Shown here piece after piece: positions 21,045 through 30,486 of a DNA stretch of 64,000 nt. Numbering within the stretch: the first letter of the stretch is position 1; every line of letters begins with the position of its first letter. The stretch is from Blastobasis lacticolella (lineage: Eukaryota > Arthropoda > Insecta > Lepidoptera > Blastobasidae). Both the position numbers and the translations under genes were made by a program. The notes beneath the pieces are model-generated. The model saw only the letters and a program-made list of their open reading frames with translations. It was not told the DNA's origin and searched no databases. The stretch lies in assembly GCA_905147135.1 (NCBI GenBank), contig LR990050.1, forward strand, positions 1,748,501-1,812,500, given 5' to 3'.

Positions 21045-23370
21045 ATATTATATAAAGTCACCTTTGTGCTATGGGGCTTGTTTGTCTAGCCCATAAAGTT
21101 TGTAGATGCCACAAAGTTATCTGACCGGGTGGCCAAAGCTGTAACTAAGTGTCTTCATTTTGAAATGTCATATAACAGCGACGCTGTCAACGGGTCAGAT
21201 AAGTTTATTGCACTATACAGGGTGTTTCATAATACATGTATAAAGCCGTGAACTGGATGTAGTGCTAAACGTATTAAAACGATAGGTACAATTATTTTTT
21301 TCGTACGTGGAATAGTAAGCGAGAAAATGACTATCGAACTTTTTCCTTTTCAATGTCGATAATCGACATTTTGAAAACGAAAGACCGCATCTCTAGAAAT
21401 CAGTTGTAAAAGGTCACTCAAGTTCATAGTACTAGGCGCAATGATATTAAGGAGATCTAAATTAGCCGTTTTGTATTTTTTGGTTTGAGGGTTCTGTACA
21501 AAAAAATATTGTAATTTTAATTTAATAGGTTCCTTCATAGTTTTTTCGAAAGTGCACCACCACCTAACTAATAGCAAAGTAGTCTAATTCAAATTACTGT
21601 GGCATATGAATGTAGCAAACTCTAATTAATGTAGCATATTTGTCTTTATAAGTTTGCTTTCTCATGTCATGCCTGTCAGTCATGTTTCAGTGTCGCAAAG
21701 GTCCTATCTGCTATGAGATTTTTCAGTAACTACACACACATATTTTTGTATTAAATAAAACAAATAAAATACCTTAGTGTAATGAATGAAACATAAATAA
21801 AACAAAGACAGCAGAGAGTGGAGTTTAAGACAGAACCCTCCACTAATGTGGGGAAGGCTTAAACTCTCAGAGGACTGTTATGTTAATATCCGTACGATTT
21901 CACGAATATTTCTCATCAACAAAAATTAACTAAATGAATCTTAGTTGACGGAGCTATACCTGTAAATATCCCATGCTTCACCCAGTTGGAGAACCTAGGC
22001 AGGGGCGCAACAACCGCCGTATCAGCCGTATCAATGATACGGGGTCCCAAATCGTTTGTAAGCAAAAATACGTACTGTTATCCTCAATTTCAGTTAAACC
22101 CTATTTCCCGGAAAAAAAAATTCTTTAGTGATTTTCAGACCAGGGTCGGGGCCCCCTCCGCCAAAGATGCAAATGAAATCAAGTGATACAATCCGTTTTT
22201 GTTCCCCTTTCGCTTAGAGATAATTAACATTTTTAATAAAAAACAACAACTTAGAGCCCCTCACGCGCACTCACTCATTACTTCATTGAAATTGTGTAAA
22301 AATGCACCTATAGCAAAAATGAGAAAAATCTTGATCTCATGTACAACATATTCAGCACTATCGGTGAGATCATAAGATTTAAGAAACTCCTTACACTGTT
22401 CATTGTTCAACGGGTCAGATGGACCTGGCTCATAATAAAATCGTTTTGGCCCACACGATTTTCGAATTTGACTGTTTTTAAGTTAATCGTGAAAACTTTA
22501 TAGCCAAAATGTCAGAAATAGAGCTCGCACGCTCATTAATTAATTGTTTGCGAAGTTAATTTTATTATAAACCAGATGTCAGAAATGTCTACATCGTATA
22601 GTCCATTTACTGATTTTATGTTATTCGCGCAAGTATTCTGAAGGGTTAGTTTGTGAAACTATCGAGCTCGCTATGCTCGCTTATTCAACAAATTATGACA
22701 TTTTTATATTTATCACGCAAGGTTTTAATATACCAAAGTCAAGGGCCAATTTACAAAAATTCCGTTGTCCACCCCGGCCTTTAAGGAGATTCTTGTCATA
22801 CAAACTACCAACATAAAACATTAACAAATTATACACCTAAATCTTCCTCAATAGACAAAGTAATTCCACTTTGTCAATTGGTGAAAACCGCATGAAAATC
22901 CGTTCAGTAGTTTTTGAGTTTATAGCGAACAGGCAAACAGACGCGGTGTGGAACTTTCTTTCATACATATGTTATTCTTACTATTAAGGTGATTCAACGC
23001 CCATACTAAATTTCTCTCGATATTCTTTCATTTGTTCGAGTGTTTAGTGATTGTATTATGATTTCTACTCTTAGTAAATGTATTCAATGGTGCGCAAAGT
23101 GGTTTTCTTTTCAAAAGCAGTTAAATCGAAAAAAGCACAAATCGTTGTTGGCGTTGGCGTCGACAAAATGGCGTTGTTTTGTGATTTAATTATTTTTCTT
23201 TTTCATTGCTTTGTTTTACATTATTAACATGTGGAAATCTATTTCGCGCACAATTGAACATATTTTCTAATAGCCAATTGCACAAAAACGTTACATAAAA
23301 ATTGTATGATAATCGTACCGCCTTAACACGCGAATGGCTTGGATATAAGTTACTCATTAGCATCCCTTGT

Positions 23371-23635
23371 AGCCGTGTGGTGACCGGTAGAGTAAAATAG
23401 CACCAACCCCTTACACTCGTGGGTGTCGTACAAGGCGACTAACGTTTAGAGGCAAAATATCTAGTCTCCATAAACTGGAAAATGGGCAGCAGCGTTTTTC
23501 ATTGTTATGTTTGCAACACTGCAATCTCCAACCCGCCTGCCAAGCGTGGAGATTATGGCAATAACCTCCCCTTTTGCGGGAGAGGCCCAAAGTCCTGTAG
23601 TGGACTGTTATGGGCTGTGATGATGATGATGATGA
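23371..23635 (+). repeat. Short repeat family S1 inside the TIR element
   Basis: Full S1 with a five-unit GAT tail (about 23617-23635). Nested, so younger than or co-amplified with the host element. Confidence 0.7.
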
Positions 23636-24299
23636 TCCCTTGTAGTTGGGGGTACTAACTATGGGGCCCCAGACAGCTATTGATACGGGGCCCCTGGAAG
23701 GCAAGCAACGCCCTTGAACCTAGTTCACCTAGGTGAAACACGGACCCAAACACAATTTTAGTAATTACTGTCCGTACAAATTACCCGATAAAATAGTGGT
23801 AAGCAAATGTATTCCATCACCGACATCATAAGGATTATTATTAGTCCACTGTTAGACTTGTTTGAGCCTCACTTTATTAAATAAACACAATCAACATTAC
23901 GGTGCATCTACCAGGAGAACATAAGAGGCGAAATAAGTACGACCCCCTAACACGCGGATCCCTAAAGCCAGTGTTACCAGCAGTAGTTTCCAAAAAAGTA
24001 CGTCTGGGCTCTTAAAATAGTACGAAAATGGCTAAAAAGTTACGATTTCTTCTTATTATCTTCTATATTTTATCGGCCTTGGGGGGGGGGGGGGATGATT
24101 TTTAGTTAATTAATGACGTTATTTTGTTGCCGGTGGCTAAAATCAACCCTTCCTTCCCATTATTTTTCAGTATTTTGCGCACAGGAAAGGTGAAGCTCAG
24201 CTAAATTCAGCATTTTGTAAAAACGTACTAAATAGTACGATGTGGAGCAAAGTACGCTTAAGGTACGACAGTCGGCCAAATAGTACGTAAATCGTACTA

Positions 24300-24640
24300 A
24301 AAGGTACGATCTGGCAACGCTGCCTAAAGCGCTGCCTGCTGCCACGCCTCCCGCCTCGCCTCCCGCCACCCGCCGCCCCGTGCGCCCCGCGCCGAAAGTC
24401 GCGGGAAATACTCCGCCACGAGGCCCATGTGTCGACACGCCGGAATTTTGGCAGTGTGCGTGCTGCACTTGGGTGTGTCGTTTGAACCGCTGACGCCGAC
24501 AGCGTGGCTTCTTGTGTTAAAATGTACCTATTTTCGAGTCGTGTTCGTTTATTCGGTTTTTAGCTTTTCGCGTGATCGGTGTGATTGTTTGTTGCGTTGT
24601 ATGTATAGGATACCTAAGTACTGTGAAAATAACTGTGATA
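24300..24640. other. GC-rich island inside the TIR element
   Basis: Roughly 24320-24500 is strongly GC- and CpG-rich ('cgccccgcgccgaaagtcgc') in an otherwise AT-rich element, followed by T-rich 'cttttcgcgtgatcggtgtg'. This composition resembles a promoter/5' UTR of a broadly expressed insect gene. No open frame with recognisable content follows. It may be captured host DNA; this is inference. Confidence 0.35.
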
Positions 24641-25561
24641 AGACTGTAAACGATATGAATGAATGAATGATTTATTGCTTCAGGTACCAATATTAACGTA
24701 GTCTTGTTTGTGTACAATGTTCAACTGTTTAAGTATTGTGATAATCATTATTCTGTGCATGAGTGCAACCAAGCAGTAGGCCAAATACCATGTTACCTAC
24801 CTACTTACATATTGCATAGCAACCAGTGCATGCTGTAGTGTTGTGTATCTGTGTGTATGAGTGTATTTACCTATCGGTCATCGAGCCACAAGAAAGCAAG
24901 AAAGTGTGGTTAACTGCGCTGGCACCTGACACTGTTTGTTTCCATAAAATAACGTTTAAAAGGTACGTACCTACATGCTTTAAAGATCTAGGTGCTAGCT
25001 AGACTAGGAGACGCTACCTACCACCTAATAGTGACGTTAGAAGCGCAACCGCCGCGCTCGGTTCTTTTGCGACGGGAAATAGGTAGAAAAGACAACGCTT
25101 TTATCTTTTCATAAAAACATGTAGGTATTTAGTGGAACCTGTCTGTAATGTGTTTCACCAAAACTAGATTCATAAGTGGTTCCCTAGGTACGTAGGGAAG
25201 ATGAGGGAACCGTGTTAGTAGGGACCTAGTACTTACCTATCTGTGTAGAGCCATTTTGTCAATTGAACGAATCCCGTTTTAGTGTAGTAGATATCTACTT
25301 TAGTACGTAGCTGACTATGTTCATTTTTATTTAGTTTAAGTACCTGCGGCAGTCCAAACCGCGGGTCCGGCTGTCTTCCAGACAGATTAACATGTTTTGT
25401 TTTTATTTACGTAGGTTCCTAAGTTCCTACCTACCTAACCTACTTAGATACTGTTTTTAGGCCTTTAGTTAATAAGTACCTTAGTATTATGAATTTAATT
25501 CTTATTTTACCTTTGTTGTGATGGGGTGGTTTGTTCTGTTAGGTACCTACCTAGTAGAAAT

Positions 25562-25885
25562 CATCTCGGTGTTAATGACCTGGTTTTGCTCTCGCGCACG
25601 AGGGCCTGGGGTCCGCCTTGACCATGATCCAGGATTTCGCATTTCAGGTCATTACGTCTGACAGTCCTGAATCCTGCCTGACCCTGCTACCAGGGGAACC
25701 TGATTACCTGACCAGATTAAAATCATGGTTAGACATTCAGTCGCCTAAATGTGCAGGTTTCATCACGATGTTTTCCGTCAGAAAAGGTCACTGGTACGTG
25801 GCGGCAGCGAGTGTCGAACCCGGTACCTCTCGCGTACGACTCGGATACCGTAACCTTAGGCCACCGACGACGCTCCGACTATTTA
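25562..25885 (-). repeat. Short repeat family S3 inside the TIR element
   Basis: Near-complete minus-strand copy; head at the right with 'gtcgaacccggtacctctcg' and 'ggccaccgacgacgctccga'. Confidence 0.75.
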
Positions 25886-26714
25886 AGCATACCTACCGAT
25901 TGAAAATAATTAGTGTAGGTAAGTTCCTAGTTAATTTGGTAGAGATTATTCATGGAGATAAGTAGGTAACATTTAGTTCGGCGCCTGGTAGCAAGATGTA
26001 GGAGGTTCGTTTGTTTTGTTATGAATGGCGCGAGGTTATTAAACTCTTCTTTATGGTGTGTACACACTCAACTTACGCCAACGAAGCGTTGTCGGCCGAT
26101 TTGGATTTCTAAGGTCCAATAGGTAATTGTATTTCGTGGTCAAGCAAATGATCTTTAGGAGTTTTGGGAACCTATTCGGGCTCGTAATCGCACGTTTGTT
26201 CGTTGGCCTTCGGTATCCGCCCAAGCTGCGTTTGGTCGATTGCTTCTATCCGTTTGATGTTACCGCCACGCTGCGCTGCGGATCGCCGGCCGGCACACGC
26301 CAACGGTGCGTGTGTACGTAGCATTAGGCTCCTGGTACTAGGCTTAAAGAGGTTGCTCTTTTTTCATAGGGGTCGCACGCGGTTATTAAACTTCTCCTTC
26401 TAGGATCATCAACTTAAAATAGAGCTGCGCATCAACGTAGTCGATATGGTTATTTTTCTTTAAAAACGAAGATTTTTTATAAAAATTAAAATTCAATGTC
26501 TGGATAATATGAAGTCGCCAGTGTATTCTTTACAAGTAATACTTTAACACCCTTTCGGCTTTATACATGTATTATAAAACACCCTGTATATTAGCGGAGC
26601 TTTCTAACACAGGCATTAAGCTTAAAGACTCCAATCACTGTTGTTTTATAGTAATTGTATGTAGGAAAATAAAATATTTTTACACCTATACCTAATACTA
26701 ACTTTATGATTTAG

Positions 26715-26956
26715 CTAGCCTTTCAACTTTCCCTTATTTTTCTTAATATTCTTTTCTTTGACAAACGTCACCTTCTTCGGTTTAACGGGCTTACTAGCGT
26801 TTTGTTTTGCAATAGCAGATTTTTCCAACTTGTCCCTTTTCTGAATTGCCTGCTTTAAAATTCTATCTCGGATAAAGTAGATTAAGAGTTGAGTTAGCTC
26901 CAGTATTGTGAGGACGCTGCAACCGAAGAATGCGCTGAATATTCCGCCTAGTTGAC
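26715..26956 (-). CDS. PPK gene B, terminal exon with TM2 and selectivity filter
   Basis: The 242-bp exon begins after TATATTTCAG| and ends at stop TAG (26715-26717). The translation opens QLGGIFSAFFGCSVLTILEL and continues through a hydrophobic helix to YFIRDR. This is the DEG/ENaC second membrane segment, with GCS at the GxS filter position and the ExxYF-like end. A Lys-rich cytoplasmic tail of about 50 residues follows. The exon needs one base from the previous exon (phase 1). In copy B (59740-59981) the stop is TAA, not TAG, and the frame is intact. Confidence 0.92.
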
Positions 26957-27043
26957 CTGAAATATAGTAAATTCATATTTTTGTGTGGTTCCCGAACAGA
27001 TAGACCGATTACTGACGTTAGGTTACTGTTATAAAAAGTACTG

Positions 27044-27163
27044 GTATAATAAGTATGTATTTAAAAAGTATTTAAGTAGTTTATCAGTTATCTGGCACCC
27101 ATAACACAAGCTTTGCTTAATTTGGGGCTAGATGGCGCTGTGTGAATTTGTCCACGAATAAAA
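27044..27163 (+). repeat. Short repeat S2, 5'-truncated
   Basis: It starts inside the S2 body at 'gtataataagtatgtattt' and ends 'gaatttgtccacgaata'. Possible target duplication 'aagtac' on both sides (27037-27042; about 27169-27174). In copy B the same truncated start is present (60069-60081) but is followed by an LTR element, so the LTR element inserted into this SINE. Confidence 0.65.
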
Positions 27164-27523
27164 AAGATAAGTACAGGAATTGTAGATGACAGGTGACTGT
27201 TACTACTTATCGTCATTATTGTTTTGTCTGTACGTCTGTCAGTTATAAACTACTAGACCGATTTTAATGAAATAAAGCTACGAACTTTCTCGATTAAAGG
27301 GCATTTCAAATACAGGGAACCGCATCTAAATCGATTAGTCGGAAGCTACGTAGGCACAGACAGACACACAAATACACAAAGCCACAGATACACATGTCAA
27401 ATCTTGAACGCTCCCCTTTTTTGTTGGGGTTTAAAAATGATAACGAATAAAATATTTCTCAGCTATTACACTCTACTAGACACAATCCAAACACAAAGAC
27501 AGCAAAACAAACAAAAAAAATAC

Positions 27524-27634
27524 TTGCTAAACAACTGCATGGTGTTAAAATACGATCGCCGTGAAGATATCTTCCTCCTGTGGCCAGCGATGAAGACGCG
27601 GACCACAGTGACGTTTTTCAAATTTAAACCGTCA
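27524..27634 (-). CDS. PPK gene B, pre-TM2 exon
   Basis: After acceptor TATATTACAG|TGACGG the second frame reads DGLNLKNVTVVRVFIAGHRR and then RSYFNTMQLF. This matches the last ectodomain strand of PPK proteins, which leads into TM2. Donor AA|GTATTT at 27524 is proposed. It leaves phase 2, while the TM2 exon expects phase 1. Either a different donor in the T-rich stretch beyond is used or the model is broken here. It lies 567 bp upstream of the TM2 exon in transcription order. The equivalent in gene A would be left of base 1. Confidence 0.6.
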
Positions 27635-27721
27635 CTGTAATATAAGAAACCGCGTTCATCATAATCATCAACACCTCAACCATCACCATCAACATCAATA
27701 TATTGAGGAAAAATATTTTTT

Positions 27722-27840
27722 TTTATGTCATACGGTAGACAAACAGGCAAGCGGGCCACCTGATGGAAAGTAGTCACCACTGCCTATAGACATTAGCAAC
27801 ACCAAGAGTATCGCTAATGCGTTGCCTACCTCTATAACAC
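27722..27840 (+). repeat. Short repeat family S4, 3'-truncated
   Basis: 'tgtcatacggtagacaaaca', 'gccacctgatggaaagtagt' and 'tgcctatagacattagcaac', ending in 'atgcgttgcctacctctata'. Confidence 0.7.
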
Positions 27841-28067
27841 GTTGCTCTGGCAGCAAAAAGGAAAATGCCTGTTACTGGCACTGCTAAAGCCACGGTTCCC
27901 CAAATCCCCACCCCATGGAGCACTGGAAACCTTACTCACCGGCAGAAACACAATACTATTTAAAAGAGTTTTATTTAGCTGCGATATTTTGTAAGGTGGA
28001 GGTCCTTCCCCAGTCGGGCGGCTCAAATTCGAACGAGATACCCCGCTATGCCCTACCTCTCTTTAAA

Positions 28068-28270
28068 TCATATCATGAAGAAACCTGCACATTTTGGCAA
28101 CTGAACGTGTAACCACGATCCAATGTAGTCAGGTTCCCCTGGTAAAAGAGTAACGCAGGTCATACGGCAGTCGCTCCACTGTAATTACCTGATCTGCAAA
28201 ATCTTGGATCATGGTCAAGGCGGACCCCGGGCCCTCCGAGAGCAAAATGGACGTTAACGCCAAGATGTCC
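28068..28270 (+). repeat. Short repeat family S3, headless fragment
   Basis: Copy B equivalent of 145-345, with the same truncation. Confidence 0.7.
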
Positions 28271-28344
28271 ATTGTCATAACCTCCACGCTTGACAGTCAG
28301 GGAAGAGAAAAACACAACAGAAAACGCAGCTACAAACATTCTGG

Positions 28345-29095
28345 TCTCTAGCTAGGGAGTGGCGACACCCTAAATAGATTGGGAAGCCCTGAAAAGTCAT
28401 AAGTCACCCTAAGGTGACTAACCTAAGTTTAGGTTATGGGCTTCATTTTTCCGTACTTGGAATCTGTGGAATCTAGGTGTGCCTAAGGCACAGAAAACCC
28501 TTAGATTTCAAGGTATTTAGGAGGCCCAGTTTTTTCCAGAAGTCAGTCCCTTTGGACGTTCCCTAGGAGAGACAACATTCCCAATGAAGCCCTTTAGTCC
28601 TTTGGTGATTGAACTGTATAACCACATGCACTGCTGTTTCCTTAGCTACCAAACATTCCCTATACATGGGGTTTTCTGTACCGATTGTGAGCGGTACATA
28701 TATATAACGGATCGCGGTCAATAGTATGGAATCATATGGTCAATAGTACGGACTCATGACGATGAAAACGGAAGTGGGAGTGCGCCCTCTGGTGGGGCGT
28801 GCTGACAGAGTCTCGACGGCACGACTCGGGCGGAGTGGCGGCTATTCTTGGCGCGACCGCCACCGAGAAGTGACGCGTCTTGAAAAGTTAATTACCTCAA
28901 CTGCCTACATTGTGATACTACTCTGATTTCAAGTGAAATTATAAGTGATGTGCAAAAATAAATTGGATTAAATACAGTGGAGTAAATGTGAACCCTTTCT
29001 TTAATTTATCTGTCACCTATATCACCGATGTCACCACCCTGATGACAATGATCCTGATACACCCCTTTCCTTTACGCGACGACATATATATATAG
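28345..29095 (+). repeat. Possible solo LTR or LTR remnant (copy B)
   Basis: Equivalent of 432-1160, with small substitutions. It starts 'gagtggcgacacc' where copy A has 'gtgtggcgacacc', which removes the TG end and weakens the LTR reading. Confidence 0.3.
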
Positions 29096-29430
29096 GTATA
29101 GGTAAAGGTATCCTGTAGTTGTTCCACTACTGTCCTAAATTCACTCCATTTCAGATCTAGCAGACTGTTGACTAGATTTGGGCCTATTCGGTCACCGCTA
29201 ACTTAGGCTTTTAAAAATGCATGCTTACTAGAATTTATCATGAGCCTGCACTCCAGGTACAAGGTCATTGCTATCAGTTTGGACGTCGTCGAGTTCCACG
29301 TCACAAGTGGGAGGGCAATTGCATTGAGTGAAAGTTACTGTAACAATACATAAAACAAAGACATGTAAATGAAAGTTGAAGGTAATATGAAAATTCATCA
29401 GCAGCCAAATTCATTACCTAGTGAAATAAC

Positions 29431-29576
29431 GGACCTTGGCTGGCAGATTAACCGCTAGACGCTATGCCGAAATTTACCGCCGTGATAAAGAAGAACAAGC
29501 GCATATCGGCAGCGTGTAAGACGCAGAACAGCGGCAGTGTGCGACGCCGGAGCTCGCATTCCACCTTGAAGTAGAT
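29431..29576 (-). pseudogene. Degenerate duplicate of the PPK Cys-rich exon (copy B)
   Basis: Same broken exon copy as at 1508-1655, about 0.5 kb from the intact exon at 30038-30173. In both copies the segment matching VECEL is retained and the CGC part is missing. Confidence 0.6.
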
Positions 29577-29704
29577 TGTGCAGTCCTACCGCAAGAACCT
29601 CTAGGCCTGTGCTAAACTCAACTGTGTAAAGTTCCCCTGCTACTAAGACAGTCGTGGCCCTGACGAACCAGGATTTTCCTTAACGGTTTGTGCGAGTAAG
29701 ATGG

Positions 29705-29915
29705 CAATCGCCGCATTTACTCGTAAAATTCAAAACACTATAGTTCTGCAGCCGTATCTGCTATCTCCGACAGTATACCACAATCTTGATGCAGTTGAGC
29801 AGGGACCAATCGCAGCAAGCCAGAGCCAGAGTTGTCTTGCTGCGATTGTTTTCAACTCAATTGCATCAAAATGGCAGCGCACAATCGAAGAAAGGCGGTA
29901 CAACTCCTGGTAGGA
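29705..29915. repeat. Foldback element (copy B)
   Basis: Equivalent of 1785-1995, with the same 'cttgctgcgattg' arms and three extra bases ('ccg') near 'ctgcagccgtatctg' relative to copy A. Confidence 0.6.
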
Positions 29916-30037
29916 ATCCGCTTTCCTAGTAAAAGATCGTACTCTGGCTGGCAGATTTGCCGCTGCTGAGACGAGTTTTACCGCCGTGATAAAGAAGAAA
30001 CATAAAATAGAAAAACGTATGAAGAAGTAGTGCGTAC

Positions 30038-30173
30038 CAGCAGCGTGTTTGACGCAGAGCAGTCTCCTCGCGCGGCAGAGTGCGGCCCCGGCCGGCCGCG
30101 GGTGCGTGGTGCGCACGCAGCCGCAGCGGCGCAGCGTGCGCTGGAGCTCGCACTCCACCTTGCAGTAGTCCAT
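30038..30173 (-). CDS. PPK gene B, Cys-rich ectodomain exon
   Basis: Same signature as the copy A exon: YCKVECEL, RRCGCV, and later LCVKHAAG ending at donor GCTG|GTACGC in phase 1. All cysteines are retained between copies. The 5' edge shown is a codon position only, since no AG acceptor is visible in the preceding pyrimidine tract. Confidence 0.75.
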
Positions 30174-30486
30174 GCGTGGAGGAGGGAGAATTGTAATTAT
30201 TTCTCATTACGCAAAATATGAAGTGGGATGTGTAAATATGTCTGTGACATCATATCTGCTGTTTTCAAAACGGAGGAACCAATTTCGATGCAGTGTTTCT
30301 CTATAATAATAATAATAATAATAATAAAATCTTTATTGCAGGCATAAAAAACCCATATACAATTTAAAATAAAATAAAATATTACAATAAAATAAAATAG
30401 GTATAAAGAATAAAAATAGGTACACAATAATGAATTAACCTACTTAGATATTAAGGGCTCACATAAATTCCTGCACAGCCCAAGAG

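Larger units (their letters stand above)
21218..26586. mobile_element. 5.37-kb TIR element with TA target duplication, copy A only
   Basis: The ends are inverted repeats of 31 bases with a single mismatch (21218-21248 and 26556-26586), starting CAGGGTGTTT. TA flanks both ends (21216-21217, 26587-26588), and copy B keeps the uninterrupted site 'cactatatattagcg' at about 59608-59621. TA duplication plus CAGGGTG-type ends fit the Tc1/mariner (IS630) group. No transposase frame is visible; the interior holds S1 and S3 copies, a GC-rich block and a 14-G run. It is therefore a large non-autonomous or internally replaced element. It separates gene A exon 1 from the 3' end of gene B. Confidence 0.9.
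1..27056. repeat. Copy A of a large direct duplication
   Basis: Base 2 onward matches base 27926 onward, and the same landmarks (PPK exons, short repeats, LINE remnants) follow in the same order and orientation. Correspondence can be followed to the TM2 exon (26715-26956 versus 59740-59981) and stops at 27056/60081, where copy B is interrupted by an LTR element. The two PPK exon 2 sequences (158 bp) differ at two positions. Intronic parts differ more and carry private insertions. The true left edge is outside the window. It may be a genuine tandem duplication or an uncollapsed second haplotype; sequence alone cannot decide. Confidence 0.93.

Noticed and set aside
24160..24468. Minus-strand 102-codon frame through the GC-rich block
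   Set aside because: Composition-driven frame without recognisable content.
27044..27056. Duplication breakpoint at a 13-bp microhomology between unique sequence and a SINE
   Set aside because: The sequence starting at 60082 has an LTR start and a primer-binding site follows the LTR end, so an LTR insertion into a pre-existing truncated SINE is simpler. It is kept only as the alternative.
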